In this document: piece by piece, positions 33,652-43,082 of the stretch
Layout: each line of letters starts with the position of its first letter
Position numbering within the stretch: position 1 is the stretch's first letter
DNA from: Erythrobacter sp. NAP1
GTDB lineage: Bacteria; Pseudomonadota; Alphaproteobacteria; Sphingomonadales; Sphingomonadaceae
Direction of reading: 5' to 3'
NCBI RefSeq assembly: GCF_000152865.1
Contig: NZ_CH672390.1
Span: 434,001-498,000 of the forward strand
Length of the DNA stretch: 64,000 bases
Notes under the pieces: model-generated
Seen by the model: the letters and a program-made list of their open reading frames with translations, nothing else
Database searches by the model: none
What the model was told of the DNA's origin: nothing
Position numbers and translations under genes: made by a program

Positions 33652-35049
33652 CTAAGCGTGTCCGGCGGGCGTGGGAGCAGGGCCATGGGCCTCTCCCATC
33701 CGCCGCAGCGCCGATACCTTGTCCATGAGCGGGCTCCAGTCGTCGCGCTCATCGATCGCGGACCAAATTTCCTCGACCTCGGCGATCACCATGCTTTGTG
33801 GGGCATCGTCCGACCAGTAATCGTGCGCGTCTTCGACTGCTTCGTACTCGCGCAACGCTTCGCCTAATTCGCCCTCCGCGCCGCGCCCGCCACGATGAGC
33901 GAAGAAGAACGCATCGGGCTGCGCCTCGCTCTCACGCATAGCCTTCTCGCAAGCGGCGACGAGCTGCGCATCGAACTCTGCGCCTCGCGGTTTGACGCCT
34001 AGCCGCCACGTCCAGCGCCGCGCGACCGCTTCCATGTAGAGCGGCCCGAAGCGCTCCATTGCGGCCACCAGCGGCTCGGTGTCGGCAAGCAATCTCAAAG
34101 CCACCGCGAACTGGCCGCAATTCCAGTGCAGCGCCTCTGGCTGCCGGCCGAAAGCGTAGAGCCCGGCGTGGTCGAAATAGGCAGCGGTGAAGCCCGGCTC
34201 CCACTTCGGAAGCCACCGCCACGGTCCGTAATCGAAGCTTTCACCGGTGATGTTCATGTTGTCCGTGTTCAGCACGCCGTGGACGAAGCCTGCGACCATG
34301 TAGCTGGCTGCGAGGTCTGCCATGCGCTCGACCACATTGTGCATCAGGCGCACAGCAGGTTCATCGCGGCCCGGCGCATCGTCTGGCGGAGGCGGGCCGG
34401 GGAAATGCTCGAGGCAATAATCGACCAGCGCGTCCATATCCTCCTTCTCTTCATGCGCGAGAAGGCGCTGGAAGGTGCCGATGCGGATATGCGAATGCGA
34501 GAGCCGCACCATCACGGCAGAGCGCGTGGGCGAGGGCTCGTCATCGCGCATCAATTGCTCGCCCGTTTCGATGACCGAGAAGGTCTTCGAGGTGTTCACA
34601 CCTAGCGCTTCGAGCATCTCTGTCGCCAGTATCTCGCGCACCGCGCCTTTCAGGGTCAAACGACCGTCACCAGCGCGCGAATAGGGTGTCGTTCCCGATC
34701 CTTTGGTGCCGAGGTCCATCAGCCGTCCATTGCCATCGCGCATCTGCGCGAAAAGGAAGCCGCGTCCATCGCCGATTTCAGGATTGTACACGCGGAACTG
34801 GTGGCCGTGATATTTGAGCGCGAGCGGCTGCGGCAGGTTGCCTTCCAGCGGCTCGAGGCGTCCGAAATGCTGCGCCCACTGATCGTCGCTCAGGGCCGCG
34901 AGGCCGACACTTTGGGCCGCACGATCATTGCGGAACCGAACCTGCGTTTGCGGGAAATCAGCAGCCTCGACCGGCGAGGCGAGCCAGTCGGACAGGGATT
35001 GAATTGCAGGGTCGGGGCTGTAGATGGCTGCTTGCGGTTCATCGCTCAT
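33652..35049 (-). CDS. selO: Protein adenylyltransferase SelO (YdiU family)
   Basis: A 465-residue pseudokinase-fold enzyme that AMPylates proteins. LKYHGHQFRVYNPEIGDGRG, DLGTKGSGTTPYSRAGDGRL (glycine-rich loop) and GVLNTDNMNITGESFDYGPW (metal-binding Asp residues) are diagnostic. Length is close to the E. coli protein. The start ATG 35049 (MSDEPQAAIYSPD) is preferred over the longer open frame to 35100. Targets are unknown here; a redox-stress role is known for the family. Confidence 0.95.
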   Translation of the reverse strand: MSDEPQAAIYSPDPAIQSLSDWLASPVEAADFPQTQVRFRNDRAAQSVGLAALSDDQWAQHFGRLEPLEGNLPQPLALKYHGHQFRVYNPEIGDGRGFLFAQMRDGNGRLMDLGTKGSGTTPYSRAGDGRLTLKGAVREILATEMLEALGVNTSKTFSVIETGEQLMRDDEPSPTRSAVMVRLSHSHIRIGTFQRLLAHEEKEDMDALVDYCLEHFPGPPPPDDAPGRDEPAVRLMHNVVERMADLAASYMVAGFVHGVLNTDNMNITGESFDYGPWRWLPKWEPGFTAAYFDHAGLYAFGRQPEALHWNCGQFAVALRLLADTEPLVAAMERFGPLYMEAVARRWTWRLGVKPRGAEFDAQLVAACEKAMRESEAQPDAFFFAHRGGRGAEGELGEALREYEAVEDAHDYWSDDAPQSMVIAEVEEIWSAIDERDDWSPLMDKVSALRRMGEAHGPAPTPAGHA

Positions 35050-35129
35050 GTAGCGATAGTGGGGACAAGCGAGCGAGGGCGCAAGCGCTCTGACGCTCAC
35101 ATAGATTCACCGGAGATTCTCGCCACACC

Positions 35130-35993
35130 ATGGCCAATCCATACGAAGACAAGAGCTGGACGAGTTCGGACGGCCTGTCGCTCCATTATCGCGATTATGC
35201 GGGGCCAGATGGCTATGACGGCCTGCCGGTCGTCTGCCTCCACGGCCTCACTCGCAATGCGCGCGATTTTGCCCGGCTTGCCGAGCATATTAGCGAAACG
35301 CGCCGCGTCATTGTGCCGGAAATGCGCGGGCGCGGTCAGAGCGACTATGCTCCCGATTCCTCGACTTATCACGGCGGCCAGTATGCGCAGGATGTGAAGG
35401 TGTTGCTCGACGAACTTGGCATCGACAAATTCATCTCGGTCGGAACGTCGATGGGCGGGCTCATCACCATGATCTTCGCCGCCGCCAATCCGGGGCGACT
35501 TGCTGCTGTGGTGATGAACGACATCGGCCCTGAGATAAATCCTGCCGGGATCGAGCGGATCAACGGCTATGTCGGGCAGGGGCGCAGCTATCCCACCTGG
35601 GTCCACGCCGCGCGCTCGATGTGCGAGGTGCATGGCGAGGCGTTCCCCGATTTCGGGCTCGACCAGTGGCTCGAAATGGCCAAGCGCACTCTGGTGGTCA
35701 GCCAGAACGGGCGGATCAGCTACGACTATGACATGGCGATCGCGGAGCCTTTCAAGAAGGCAGACAACGCAACGCCGCCCAATTTGTGGCTCGCATTCGA
35801 GGCCTTGCGCGGCGTTCCGATGCTGCTCGTGCGCGGCGAGCTTTCCGACCTGCTGACGCCCGAAACGGTCAGGCAGATGGCAGCGCGCAATCCGGCAATG
35901 ACCAGCGTGACCGTGCCGCGTGTGGGCCATGCACCCACACTCGACGAACCCGAGGCGCGTGAGGCGATCGACGCGCTGTTGGCGAAGGTCTGA
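35130..35993 (+). CDS. Alpha/beta hydrolase
   Basis: A 287-residue soluble hydrolase. VVCLHGLTRNARDFARLA gives the oxyanion region, FISVGTSMGGLITMIFA the nucleophile Ser in G-T-S-M-G, and RVGHAPTLDEPEAREAI the catalytic His; the Asp is probably in LVRGELSDLLTPETV. Substrate unknown. It precedes the glycosyltransferase gene by seven bases. Confidence 0.9.
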   Translation: MANPYEDKSWTSSDGLSLHYRDYAGPDGYDGLPVVCLHGLTRNARDFARLAEHISETRRVIVPEMRGRGQSDYAPDSSTYHGGQYAQDVKVLLDELGIDKFISVGTSMGGLITMIFAAANPGRLAAVVMNDIGPEINPAGIERINGYVGQGRSYPTWVHAARSMCEVHGEAFPDFGLDQWLEMAKRTLVVSQNGRISYDYDMAIAEPFKKADNATPPNLWLAFEALRGVPMLLVRGELSDLLTPETVRQMAARNPAMTSVTVPRVGHAPTLDEPEAREAIDALLAKV

Positions 35994-36000
35994 TCCGACA

Positions 36001-37140
36001 ATGCCAAACAAGAAAAGCGCGCCGCGCATCCTGCATTGCCATTCGACGTTTGCTGCCGGCGGCAAGGAGCTGCGCGCGGTCAAGTTGATGAACGCGTTCG
36101 GCAAGTCGCTCGATCACACAATCATATCGGGAGAGCCGGATGAGAAGGGCGCAAGAGCGCTCATCAATCGCACCGTCCCGGCGCATTTTCCGACACGCTT
36201 CCCCTCGCTCAAGGGCTGGCCGACGCCGGGAAGGCTGGTCGCGATTGCCAAGGCGATAAGCGACTATGACCTTGTGCTCACCTACAATTTCGGTGCGATG
36301 GACGTGGTGATGGCGCACACCGTCTTTGGTGAGGCGCTCAGTCTGCCGCCGCTCATCCATCATGAGGATGGCTTCAACGAGGACGAAGCAAGCGAGCTCA
36401 AAACGCGCCGCAACTGGTATCGCCGGATTGCCACGGGGCGCACACATGCGATGGTTGTGCCCAGCCGCACGCTCGAGAAAATCGCGGTCGAGACGTGGAA
36501 GCAACCGCCTGCGCGGGTGCAGCGCATTCCCAACGGCATCGACACCAAGGCCTTCGGCAAGCGCCCCAAGCCCGGCGGCTTTCGCGTAGTGAAGCGCGAG
36601 GGAGAGCGCTGGATCGGGACGCTTGCGGGGCTTCGTCCGGTGAAGCAGCTCGACCAGCTTGTGAAAGCCTGCGCCGATCTGCCGGAAAACTGGCATCTCG
36701 TGATCTTGGGTGATGGACCAGAGAAAGACGCGATCCGCGCCGCTGCCGATGCGCATGAGATCAGCCACCGCGTTCACCTGCCCGGCGATGTTGAAGACCC
36801 GGCCAAGCTGATCGGGATGTTCGATATCTTCGCCCTGTCTTCCAAGAGTGAGCAATTCCCGATCTCGGTTGTCGAGGCGATGGCGGCAGGGCTGCCGGTG
36901 GCCGCTCCCGATGTGGGCGATGTAAAGTCCATCGTCGCCGAGGCGAACCGGCCTTTCATCGCCGCTCCGGACAGCACCGATGCGCTGGCCGCGATGCTTA
37001 GCGAACTCGTCGCAAACGAGGCTCTGCGCGCTGATATTGGCGCTGCCAACAAGGCCAAGGCGCGCGAGCAATATGACGAAGCGCAGATGATTGAGGCCTA
37101 TCGCTCGCTCTATTGGGGGGCTTTAGGCCGCGATGCCTAA
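36001..37140 (+). CDS. Glycosyltransferase family 4
   Basis: A 379-residue GT-B glycosyltransferase. ILHCHSTFAAGGKELRAVKL is the acceptor-side N-terminal motif, VQRIPNGIDTKAFGKRP the linker, and EQFPISVVEAMAAGLPVAAP the donor-binding E-x7-E signature of GT4. No membrane helix. It follows the hydrolase closely, so the pair may be co-transcribed. Donor and acceptor are unknown; there is no other polysaccharide gene beside it. Confidence 0.9.
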   Translation: MPNKKSAPRILHCHSTFAAGGKELRAVKLMNAFGKSLDHTIISGEPDEKGARALINRTVPAHFPTRFPSLKGWPTPGRLVAIAKAISDYDLVLTYNFGAMDVVMAHTVFGEALSLPPLIHHEDGFNEDEASELKTRRNWYRRIATGRTHAMVVPSRTLEKIAVETWKQPPARVQRIPNGIDTKAFGKRPKPGGFRVVKREGERWIGTLAGLRPVKQLDQLVKACADLPENWHLVILGDGPEKDAIRAAADAHEISHRVHLPGDVEDPAKLIGMFDIFALSSKSEQFPISVVEAMAAGLPVAAPDVGDVKSIVAEANRPFIAAPDSTDALAAMLSELVANEALRADIGAANKAKAREQYDEAQMIEAYRSLYWGALGRDA

Positions 37141-37255
37141 GTAGCGGGGCGACCTGCCAACCGGTGAGAGGCAGGTTTGAGCCATTGCGCAAGCCCCTCG
37201 CGCTCCCTAAAAGCCCGCCCAAAGATTGAAAACGACTAACAAGGATCATCGCCAA

Positions 37256-38026
37256 GTGGCGCGCACTCCGACTGACAAGAACAAAAACCAGCCAGGCAGC
37301 CCATCGCGCGAGGACGAAATCCTCATGCGCGAGATCGACGAGGCGGTGCGGCAGGACGACACCAAGGAATTCTTCCAGAAATACGGCGTGCCCCTCGGCC
37401 TCGCGATCTCGCTGCTGCTGGCTGGCATGTTCGGATTCTACTTCTGGGATGGCCGCAATGAGGCTGCGCTTGAACGCCAGTCCGAGCAGATCATCAGCGC
37501 GCTCGATTCTGTCGACGTGAATGACTTCGAAGGCGCATCGGAGAAGGTCGATGGGCTGGTCGATGAGGGGTCTATTGGCGCCCGCACCTCGGCCAAGTTC
37601 CTCCAGGCGGCAGCCGCCCTGGAAGAGGGCAATCCGGCAAAGGCCGTCGAGCTTTACGCCAGCATTGCGGCCGACCCCGAAACCCCTGGCCCGCTGCGCA
37701 ACCTGGCTGTGATCCGCGAAGTTTCGACCAATTTTGACGAGCGCGATCCAGCTGACGTGATCGCCAAGCTCAGCGACCTCGCTGTGCCCGGCAACCCGTA
37801 TTTCGGCAGCGCAGGCGAACTTACCGCGATCGCCCACCTTGAGGCGGGTAACCGCGACGAAGCAGGCGCCCTGTTTGCCGAGATGGCGAATGACGAGGCG
37901 TTGCCAGAGACGCTTCGTTCACGTGCGCGCCAGATGGCTGGGCTATTAGGGGTCGATGCAATTGAAGATGTCGAGCAATTGCTCGAAGATGAAGGCGTTA
38001 CTCCGGCTGAAGGGCCCGCTGAATAA
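37256..38026 (+). CDS. YfgM-like tetratricopeptide membrane protein
   Basis: A 256-residue protein with a charged N-terminus, one transmembrane helix (YGVPLGLAISLLLAGMFGFY) and a periplasmic helical TPR_21-type domain (SAKFLQAAAALEEGNPAKAV and following). It is directly upstream of bamB, as yfgM is in E. coli; YfgM is a SecYEG-linked periplasmic chaperone. I prefer GTG 37256 with AAGGA ten bases upstream; TTG 37226 would add ten residues. Confidence 0.85.
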   Translation: MARTPTDKNKNQPGSPSREDEILMREIDEAVRQDDTKEFFQKYGVPLGLAISLLLAGMFGFYFWDGRNEAALERQSEQIISALDSVDVNDFEGASEKVDGLVDEGSIGARTSAKFLQAAAALEEGNPAKAVELYASIAADPETPGPLRNLAVIREVSTNFDERDPADVIAKLSDLAVPGNPYFGSAGELTAIAHLEAGNRDEAGALFAEMANDEALPETLRSRARQMAGLLGVDAIEDVEQLLEDEGVTPAEGPAE

Positions 38027-38083
38027 GCGAGGAGCCGGCAGGTGCCCGGAACCTAAGAATACAAGTTTGGACGGACGGTGCGA

Positions 38084-39415
38084 ATGATGAAGTATAACAA
38101 GCGTTTAAGCGGCGCTATCGTGGCTGGCGCGCTGGCTATGCTGCTGACCGGCTGCGGAGGCGACAACAAGACCACGCCGACGATTGGTGAGCGTATGCCA
38201 ATCCTGTCGCGGATCGAAACTGGCGCGACTGTCGATCCTGCGCTTGCCAGCGTGACCGTCGTTCTGCCGCCCGCACAGGTTAATTCCGAATGGGCACAGG
38301 TCGGTGGTTCGGCAAGCAAGTCGTACGGCCATCTGGCACTGCCTGAAAACCCGACCAAGGCCTGGACCGCTCGCATCGCGGGTTCGAGCGACAAAGAGCG
38401 CCTTGCGGCCGCTCCGGTGATCGGCAGCAATATGTTGTTTGCAGTGGGTTCTGACGGCGTCATCCACGCCTTCGACAAGAAGTCGGGTTCGCGCATGTGG
38501 GAATTCGACGACGAAGAGATGGACGATGACATGCGCCCATCCGCCTTTGGCGGCGGCGTCAGCTATGACAGCGGCCGGGTCTACGCAACTAACGGCGCGG
38601 GCGATGCCAAGGCTCTGGATGCCCAGTCCGGTTCGATGATCTGGAAGACGACGCCTTCCGGCCCGCTGCGCGGTTCACCGACCATCGCCTTTGGGCAGGT
38701 TTACGTGATGACGCAGGACAACCAGATCATCGCGCTCAACACCGAGAATGGCGAGCTGCTCTGGAACGAGTCGGGTTCATCGGCACAGTCCGGTGTCTTC
38801 GGCGTCGCTGCTCCGGCAGCGGGACAGGGCACCGTGATCGCGGGGTATTCCTCGGGCGAACTATCGGCCTACCGCTACGAGAACGGTCGCACGCTGTGGG
38901 CCGACGCTCTGGCGCGCACGAACATCTCGACCGTGGTGAGCTCGCTCACCGACATCGATGCTGACCCGATCATCGATTCGGGCCGTGTTTACGCGCTGGG
39001 GCAGGGCGGTCGTATGGCCGCTTACGAGCTCGTCACCGGGCAGCGTATCTGGGAGCTTAACCTTGCTGGCATTTCCACCCCGGCGATCGCGGGTGAGTGG
39101 ATCTTCACTCTGACCGACGATGCGCGGCTTCTGGCGATTGCTCGTTCGACGGGCCGCGTGCGCTGGATCACTCAGCTTGCCCCGTTCCGCAACGTCGAGA
39201 AAAAGAAGGACCCGATCTTCTGGACGGGTCCGGTTCTCGCGGGCGGCAACCTATGGGTTGCAAGCTCCGAAGGCGAGGTTTGGAAGGTGAGCGCGGGCGA
39301 AGGCTCGGCGCAGCTTTTTGCCGACGTCAAGGAAGCGGTCAGCCTGCCGCCAGTTGTTGCCGACAACATGCTCTATATCCTCGACGATTCGGGTACCATC
39401 CACGCTTGGCGCTGA
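38084..39415 (+). CDS. bamB: Outer membrane assembly factor BamB
   Basis: A lipoprotein of about 443 residues with the lipobox LLTGC and an eight-bladed PQQ-like beta-propeller: each blade ends with a variant of G-x-x-x-W (SRMWEFDD, GSMIWKT, GELLWNE, GRTLWAD, GQRIWELN, GRVRWIT). BamB scaffolds the BAM complex that inserts outer-membrane barrels. Starts GTG 38078, ATG 38084 and ATG 38087 are in frame. It follows the YfgM-like gene, but der (engA), the usual next gene, is not here. Confidence 0.94.
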   Translation: MMKYNKRLSGAIVAGALAMLLTGCGGDNKTTPTIGERMPILSRIETGATVDPALASVTVVLPPAQVNSEWAQVGGSASKSYGHLALPENPTKAWTARIAGSSDKERLAAAPVIGSNMLFAVGSDGVIHAFDKKSGSRMWEFDDEEMDDDMRPSAFGGGVSYDSGRVYATNGAGDAKALDAQSGSMIWKTTPSGPLRGSPTIAFGQVYVMTQDNQIIALNTENGELLWNESGSSAQSGVFGVAAPAAGQGTVIAGYSSGELSAYRYENGRTLWADALARTNISTVVSSLTDIDADPIIDSGRVYALGQGGRMAAYELVTGQRIWELNLAGISTPAIAGEWIFTLTDDARLLAIARSTGRVRWITQLAPFRNVEKKKDPIFWTGPVLAGGNLWVASSEGEVWKVSAGEGSAQLFADVKEAVSLPPVVADNMLYILDDSGTIHAWR

Positions 39416-39545
39416 CGGCTTTGCCGCCAGGCCTTTCGCAGCCCCAAGACAGCCGTTAACCTTTGTGCCGGTGTCGTCTCCATGCGGCACGCGGGCGTCT
39501 TGGTGGGCGGAGAATTAACCCTTTGGCGCTAAACGCCTGAGGGTA

Positions 39546-40952
39546 ATGAGCGCAGAATCTCATCCCGCATCGGCGTCAACGCCGCTGAACCTGCCCAAGA
39601 GCGATGTCTCTTCGGGTGTGGGGCTTGCGGGTCTGCTGGGCCTGATGCTGTGGATCCTGTTCTGCCGCACCTTTCCCGTAATTGTCGAAACACTGGGCCT
39701 GGGAAGCGGCTATGGCGTTCTTTCAGGACCATATGCGGCGCTGACAGCGATGGCGTTCACTGCGGGACCGATGGCGATCTGGTCGCTGCTGGTCGACAAG
39801 GTGCATCTGCGCGCGTCAACCGGTCTCGACTGGAGCATCCGGCGCAGTGTTGAGGATGTGCTGCCTGTCTCGACCGTCAAGATCGTTGGCCTTTGGGCCA
39901 CTTGGGCGATCATCGCTGCCCTGTATTGCCTGTGCCGCTGGTACTGGGACGGAAGCTACCTCTTCGCGATGGAGGTGCTCGGTTTCCTGATCGTGCCGAT
40001 GGTGGTGCTCTCGGTGCCCTACATCATCTGGCTTGATCGGTTCATGACTGACCAGCGCGACAGCACCTGGCACTTCGGCGCAGCCTTGTTGGGCCGTGAG
40101 GGTGTCGATCTTGATCAAGTTAAAAAGCATTGGCGAGCGTGGATCATCAAGGCGTTTTTCGGCGCGTTCATGATCTCGATCCTGCCGCCGGGCTTCGCTT
40201 TCATTGTCGAAGCCGATCCGGCAGCGATTATCGCCAATCCATTCGAGTTCGGGATGCTGCTGATCACGCTGCTATTTGTGGTGGATGTGCAGATCGGGAC
40301 GGTCGGGTATCTCTTCACGTTGCGGCCGCTCGATGCTCATATTCGCTCGGGCAATCCGTTCGTGGCTGGGTGGCTTGCGGCGCTTCTCTGCTATCCGCCG
40401 TTCGTGTGGGGGATCATCGGCAATAACGGCCAGATCCTGAGTTATGAGGGCGCGACTGCGGGCTGGGGACACTGGATGGCAGGGCAACCAGCTTTGCTGT
40501 GGGTGTGGGCAGCGTGGCTCGTCTTCCTGACAGCGATTTATGCGTGGGCGACGGTTGTATTCGGCATCCGCTTTTCGAACCTCACCTATCGCGGCGTGCT
40601 TACCAACGGGCCGTATCGCTTCACCCGCCATCCGGCTTACTTGTCGAAGAACCTGTTCTGGTGGTGCTCGGTCATGCCGTTCCTTGTCACGAACGGGTCG
40701 GCTGTCGATGCAATCCGCAACACCTTCTTCTTGGCTGTGGTGAACGCGATCTATTATTGGCGCGCCCGGACCGAGGAAGCGCACTTGTTGGCCGAGGACC
40801 CCAAGTACCGCGAATATTACGACTGGATGGAAGTGAACGGCCTTGTTACCGCGCCGCTCGCCCGGTTGAAGCTCAAGCTGATCGGTCGGATCAGTGGCGG
40901 TAAGCGTGCCTCTGGCAAGCCCGAAGCGGGTCTTCAGGAGCCAGCCGAGTAG
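39546..40952 (+). CDS. Membrane methyltransferase-like protein (ICMT/PEMT type)
   Basis: A 468-residue polytopic membrane protein, about ten helices. The last quarter carries the ICMT/PEMT SAM-binding signature GPYRFTRHPAYLSKNLFWW followed by EEAHLLAEDPKYREYYDWM. The first 300 residues are additional membrane helices without a recognised family, making it about twice the length of a typical ICMT-like protein. The substrate is unknown; a lipid or an exported thiol is plausible. It starts 130 bases after bamB. Confidence 0.85.
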   Translation: MSAESHPASASTPLNLPKSDVSSGVGLAGLLGLMLWILFCRTFPVIVETLGLGSGYGVLSGPYAALTAMAFTAGPMAIWSLLVDKVHLRASTGLDWSIRRSVEDVLPVSTVKIVGLWATWAIIAALYCLCRWYWDGSYLFAMEVLGFLIVPMVVLSVPYIIWLDRFMTDQRDSTWHFGAALLGREGVDLDQVKKHWRAWIIKAFFGAFMISILPPGFAFIVEADPAAIIANPFEFGMLLITLLFVVDVQIGTVGYLFTLRPLDAHIRSGNPFVAGWLAALLCYPPFVWGIIGNNGQILSYEGATAGWGHWMAGQPALLWVWAAWLVFLTAIYAWATVVFGIRFSNLTYRGVLTNGPYRFTRHPAYLSKNLFWWCSVMPFLVTNGSAVDAIRNTFFLAVVNAIYYWRARTEEAHLLAEDPKYREYYDWMEVNGLVTAPLARLKLKLIGRISGGKRASGKPEAGLQEPAE

Positions 40953-40958
40953 TCGGGA

Positions 40959-41258
40959 TCAGAGGTAGAAACCCTCGTCCGTTTCGTGTGCAACAAGGTC
41001 ACGCTCCGACACTGCAAGCGCGGAAACCTGTGCGCGCCATTCGGCAATGTGGGCCGTGCGAAAATGCGCTTCGAGAGCGGCGCGGTCGCGCCATTTTTCG
41101 CACACCCGCACCAGCCCCTCGTCGATCACGTCGAGCGCATAAGCGTATTCGATACACCCTTCCTCGCGGCGGCTGGCGGTGATCATTTCCCCCATCACGG
41201 GGCGCACGACCTCGACCATGCTGGGCGGGATGCGGAAGGAGCCGATTACAACAATCAT
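40959..41258 (-). CDS. Antibiotic biosynthesis monooxygenase (ABM) family protein, copy 2
   Basis: A 99-residue protein of the ABM dimeric alpha-beta barrel fold. EEGCIEYAYALDVIDEGLV and CEKWRDRAALEAHFRTAHIA are the two halves of the family pattern (E-x-G-x-x-x-Y, E-x-W, H-x-x-x-H). Such proteins act as quinone oxygenases or are of unknown role. It lies 28 bases downstream of a diverged paralogue on the same strand. Confidence 0.85.
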   Translation of the reverse strand: MIVVIGSFRIPPSMVEVVRPVMGEMITASRREEGCIEYAYALDVIDEGLVRVCEKWRDRAALEAHFRTAHIAEWRAQVSALAVSERDLVAHETDEGFYL

Positions 41259-41286
41259 AACAGAAGCTTATGCGAGCGATACACGC

Positions 41287-41589
41287 TCACATCAAGGGCG
41301 ATCCGTCATCGGCCTGGTACTTGGCGAGTTCGGTTATCTCGATGTCGAGGCCTTGGAGGGCTTGCTGGAACTTGGCCATGTGCGGTGTCTGGAAGTGGAA
41401 TGCCAGCGCGGCATCGTCGACCCACTTTTCGACGATGACGAATTTCGAAGCGTCCAGAATGTCGACGGCATAGGAATAACCAAGGCACCCTTCCTCAGCG
41501 CGCGACGCCTCGACCATGGCGGGGAACGCGTCGCGGCCTGCATCCAGTGCGCCTTCGCCAAGGTTCGCCTCGGCCAGAACTATCAGCAT
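41287..41589 (-). CDS. Antibiotic biosynthesis monooxygenase (ABM) family protein, copy 1
   Basis: A 100-residue ABM-fold protein with EEGCLGYSYAVDILDASKF and VEKWVDDAALAFHFQTPHMA, clearly related to the copy next to it but diverged. Both would form homo- or heterodimers in the family. It follows gshA by 40 bases on the same strand. Substrate unknown. Confidence 0.85.
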   Translation of the reverse strand: MLIVLAEANLGEGALDAGRDAFPAMVEASRAEEGCLGYSYAVDILDASKFVIVEKWVDDAALAFHFQTPHMAKFQQALQGLDIEITELAKYQADDGSPLM

Positions 41590-41629
41590 GTTCTCTCTCC
41601 CTTTCCGCCCTCAAAGGGGGAACCGCTGC

Positions 41630-43000
41630 TCAGAACGAGTATTTGTAGACGCGCGAGACGTCCTCGTTCCATTCGCCATGATAGGCGTCGAGCAGCCGTT
41701 GTGCAGGCACTTTACCTGTCGAGACGATTTCGTCGAGGGTTTCGAGATATCCGGTCTCGTTGTCGCCGCTCGCATTGAGTTTGCCGCGTGCGGCGAGGCC
41801 CTTATGCGCGATCTTCAGAGCTTCGCGGCCAAGGTCCTGCATCGTCCCGCCTCCGGGGATCGGAGCCTGCAGCCCGAGTTTCGGTGCGTCGGTGCGCAGC
41901 TTCTCGCGCTCTTCCATCGTCCAGTCCTTGACCAGGTCCCATGCAGCATCGAGCGCGCCCTGATCGTAGAGAAGGCCAACCCACAAGGCAGGCAGCGCGC
42001 AGATCCGGCTCCACGGCCCGCCATCGGCTCCGCGCATTTCGAGGAAGCTTTTGAGACGCACCTCGGGGAAGGCGGTCGAAAGATGATCCCACCAGTCGCT
42101 CGCCGTGGGACGCTCACCGGGAAGGACGGAGAGCTTGCCGTCCATGAAGTCGCGGAAAGAGAGGCCGGCTGCGTCGATATACTTCCCGTCGCGGAAGACG
42201 AAGTACATCGGCACGTCGAGCATATACTCGGCCCAGCGTTCGTATCCGAAGCCATCCTCGAACACGAAAGGCAGCATCCCGGTGCGGTGCGGGTCGGTGT
42301 CCGACCAGATGTGGCTGCGGTAGGAGAGGTATCCGTTGGGCTTGCCCTCGGTGAAGGGCGAGTTCGCGAACAAAGCGGTCGCAAGCGGTTGCAGCGCGAG
42401 GCCGACGCGGAACTTCTTCACCATGTCGGCTTCGGAAGAATAGTCGAGATTGACCTGGATCGTGCAGGTCCGCAGCATCATGTCGAGACCCAGATTGCCC
42501 ACTTTGGGCATGTGGTTCATCATGATCTTGTAGCGGCCCTTAGGCATCACGGGCAGTTCTTCGCGCGTCTTGTCGGGCCACATGCCAAGGCCAAGATAGC
42601 CAACCCCGCACCGCTCACCGATTTCCTTCACCTGCGCCAGATGCCGCCCGGTTTCGTTGCAAGTTTCGTGCAGGGTTTCGAGCGGTGCGCCTGACAGTTC
42701 AAGCTGGCCCGCAGGTTCAAGGCTGACCGTGCCGTCCGCGCCTTTCATGGCGATGACGTGCCCGTTCTCCTCAATCGGCTCCCACCCGAATTCGCGAAGG
42801 CTCATCAGGATGTCGCGGATGCCCGCGTCCTCGTCATAGGACGGAGCGTGCTTGTCACCTGTATGATAGACGAACTTCTCGTGCTCGGTCCCGATGCGCC
42901 AGTCCGCCTTCGGCTTTTCACCGGCCCGCATCGGGGCGGTAAGGTCGTCCATCCCTTCGAGGATAGGCTCGTCGGCAGAGGATGCTTCGCGTGTGCTCAT
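41630..43000 (-). CDS. gshA: Glutamate-cysteine ligase (plant/alphaproteobacterial type)
   Basis: A 456-residue GCS2-type ligase making gamma-glutamylcysteine, the first step of glutathione synthesis. RIGTEHEKFVYH is the N-terminal ATP-site motif; CTIQVNLDYSSEADMVKKFR and SHIWSDTDPHRTGMLPFVFE are strongly conserved in this family. Cytoplasmic. Length matches alphaproteobacterial members. rsmE lies upstream with an 82-base gap and gshB is not seen in this window. Confidence 0.95.
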   Translation of the reverse strand: MSTREASSADEPILEGMDDLTAPMRAGEKPKADWRIGTEHEKFVYHTGDKHAPSYDEDAGIRDILMSLREFGWEPIEENGHVIAMKGADGTVSLEPAGQLELSGAPLETLHETCNETGRHLAQVKEIGERCGVGYLGLGMWPDKTREELPVMPKGRYKIMMNHMPKVGNLGLDMMLRTCTIQVNLDYSSEADMVKKFRVGLALQPLATALFANSPFTEGKPNGYLSYRSHIWSDTDPHRTGMLPFVFEDGFGYERWAEYMLDVPMYFVFRDGKYIDAAGLSFRDFMDGKLSVLPGERPTASDWWDHLSTAFPEVRLKSFLEMRGADGGPWSRICALPALWVGLLYDQGALDAAWDLVKDWTMEEREKLRTDAPKLGLQAPIPGGGTMQDLGREALKIAHKGLAARGKLNASGDNETGYLETLDEIVSTGKVPAQRLLDAYHGEWNEDVSRVYKYSF

Positions 43001-43082
43001 TCAGGCTCTCTTTCGAAGGTTGCCCTATAAAACGGAATTGACGGTGGGAAGTGTAATCTGCGTTTGAGCGGACAAAGCCAAT

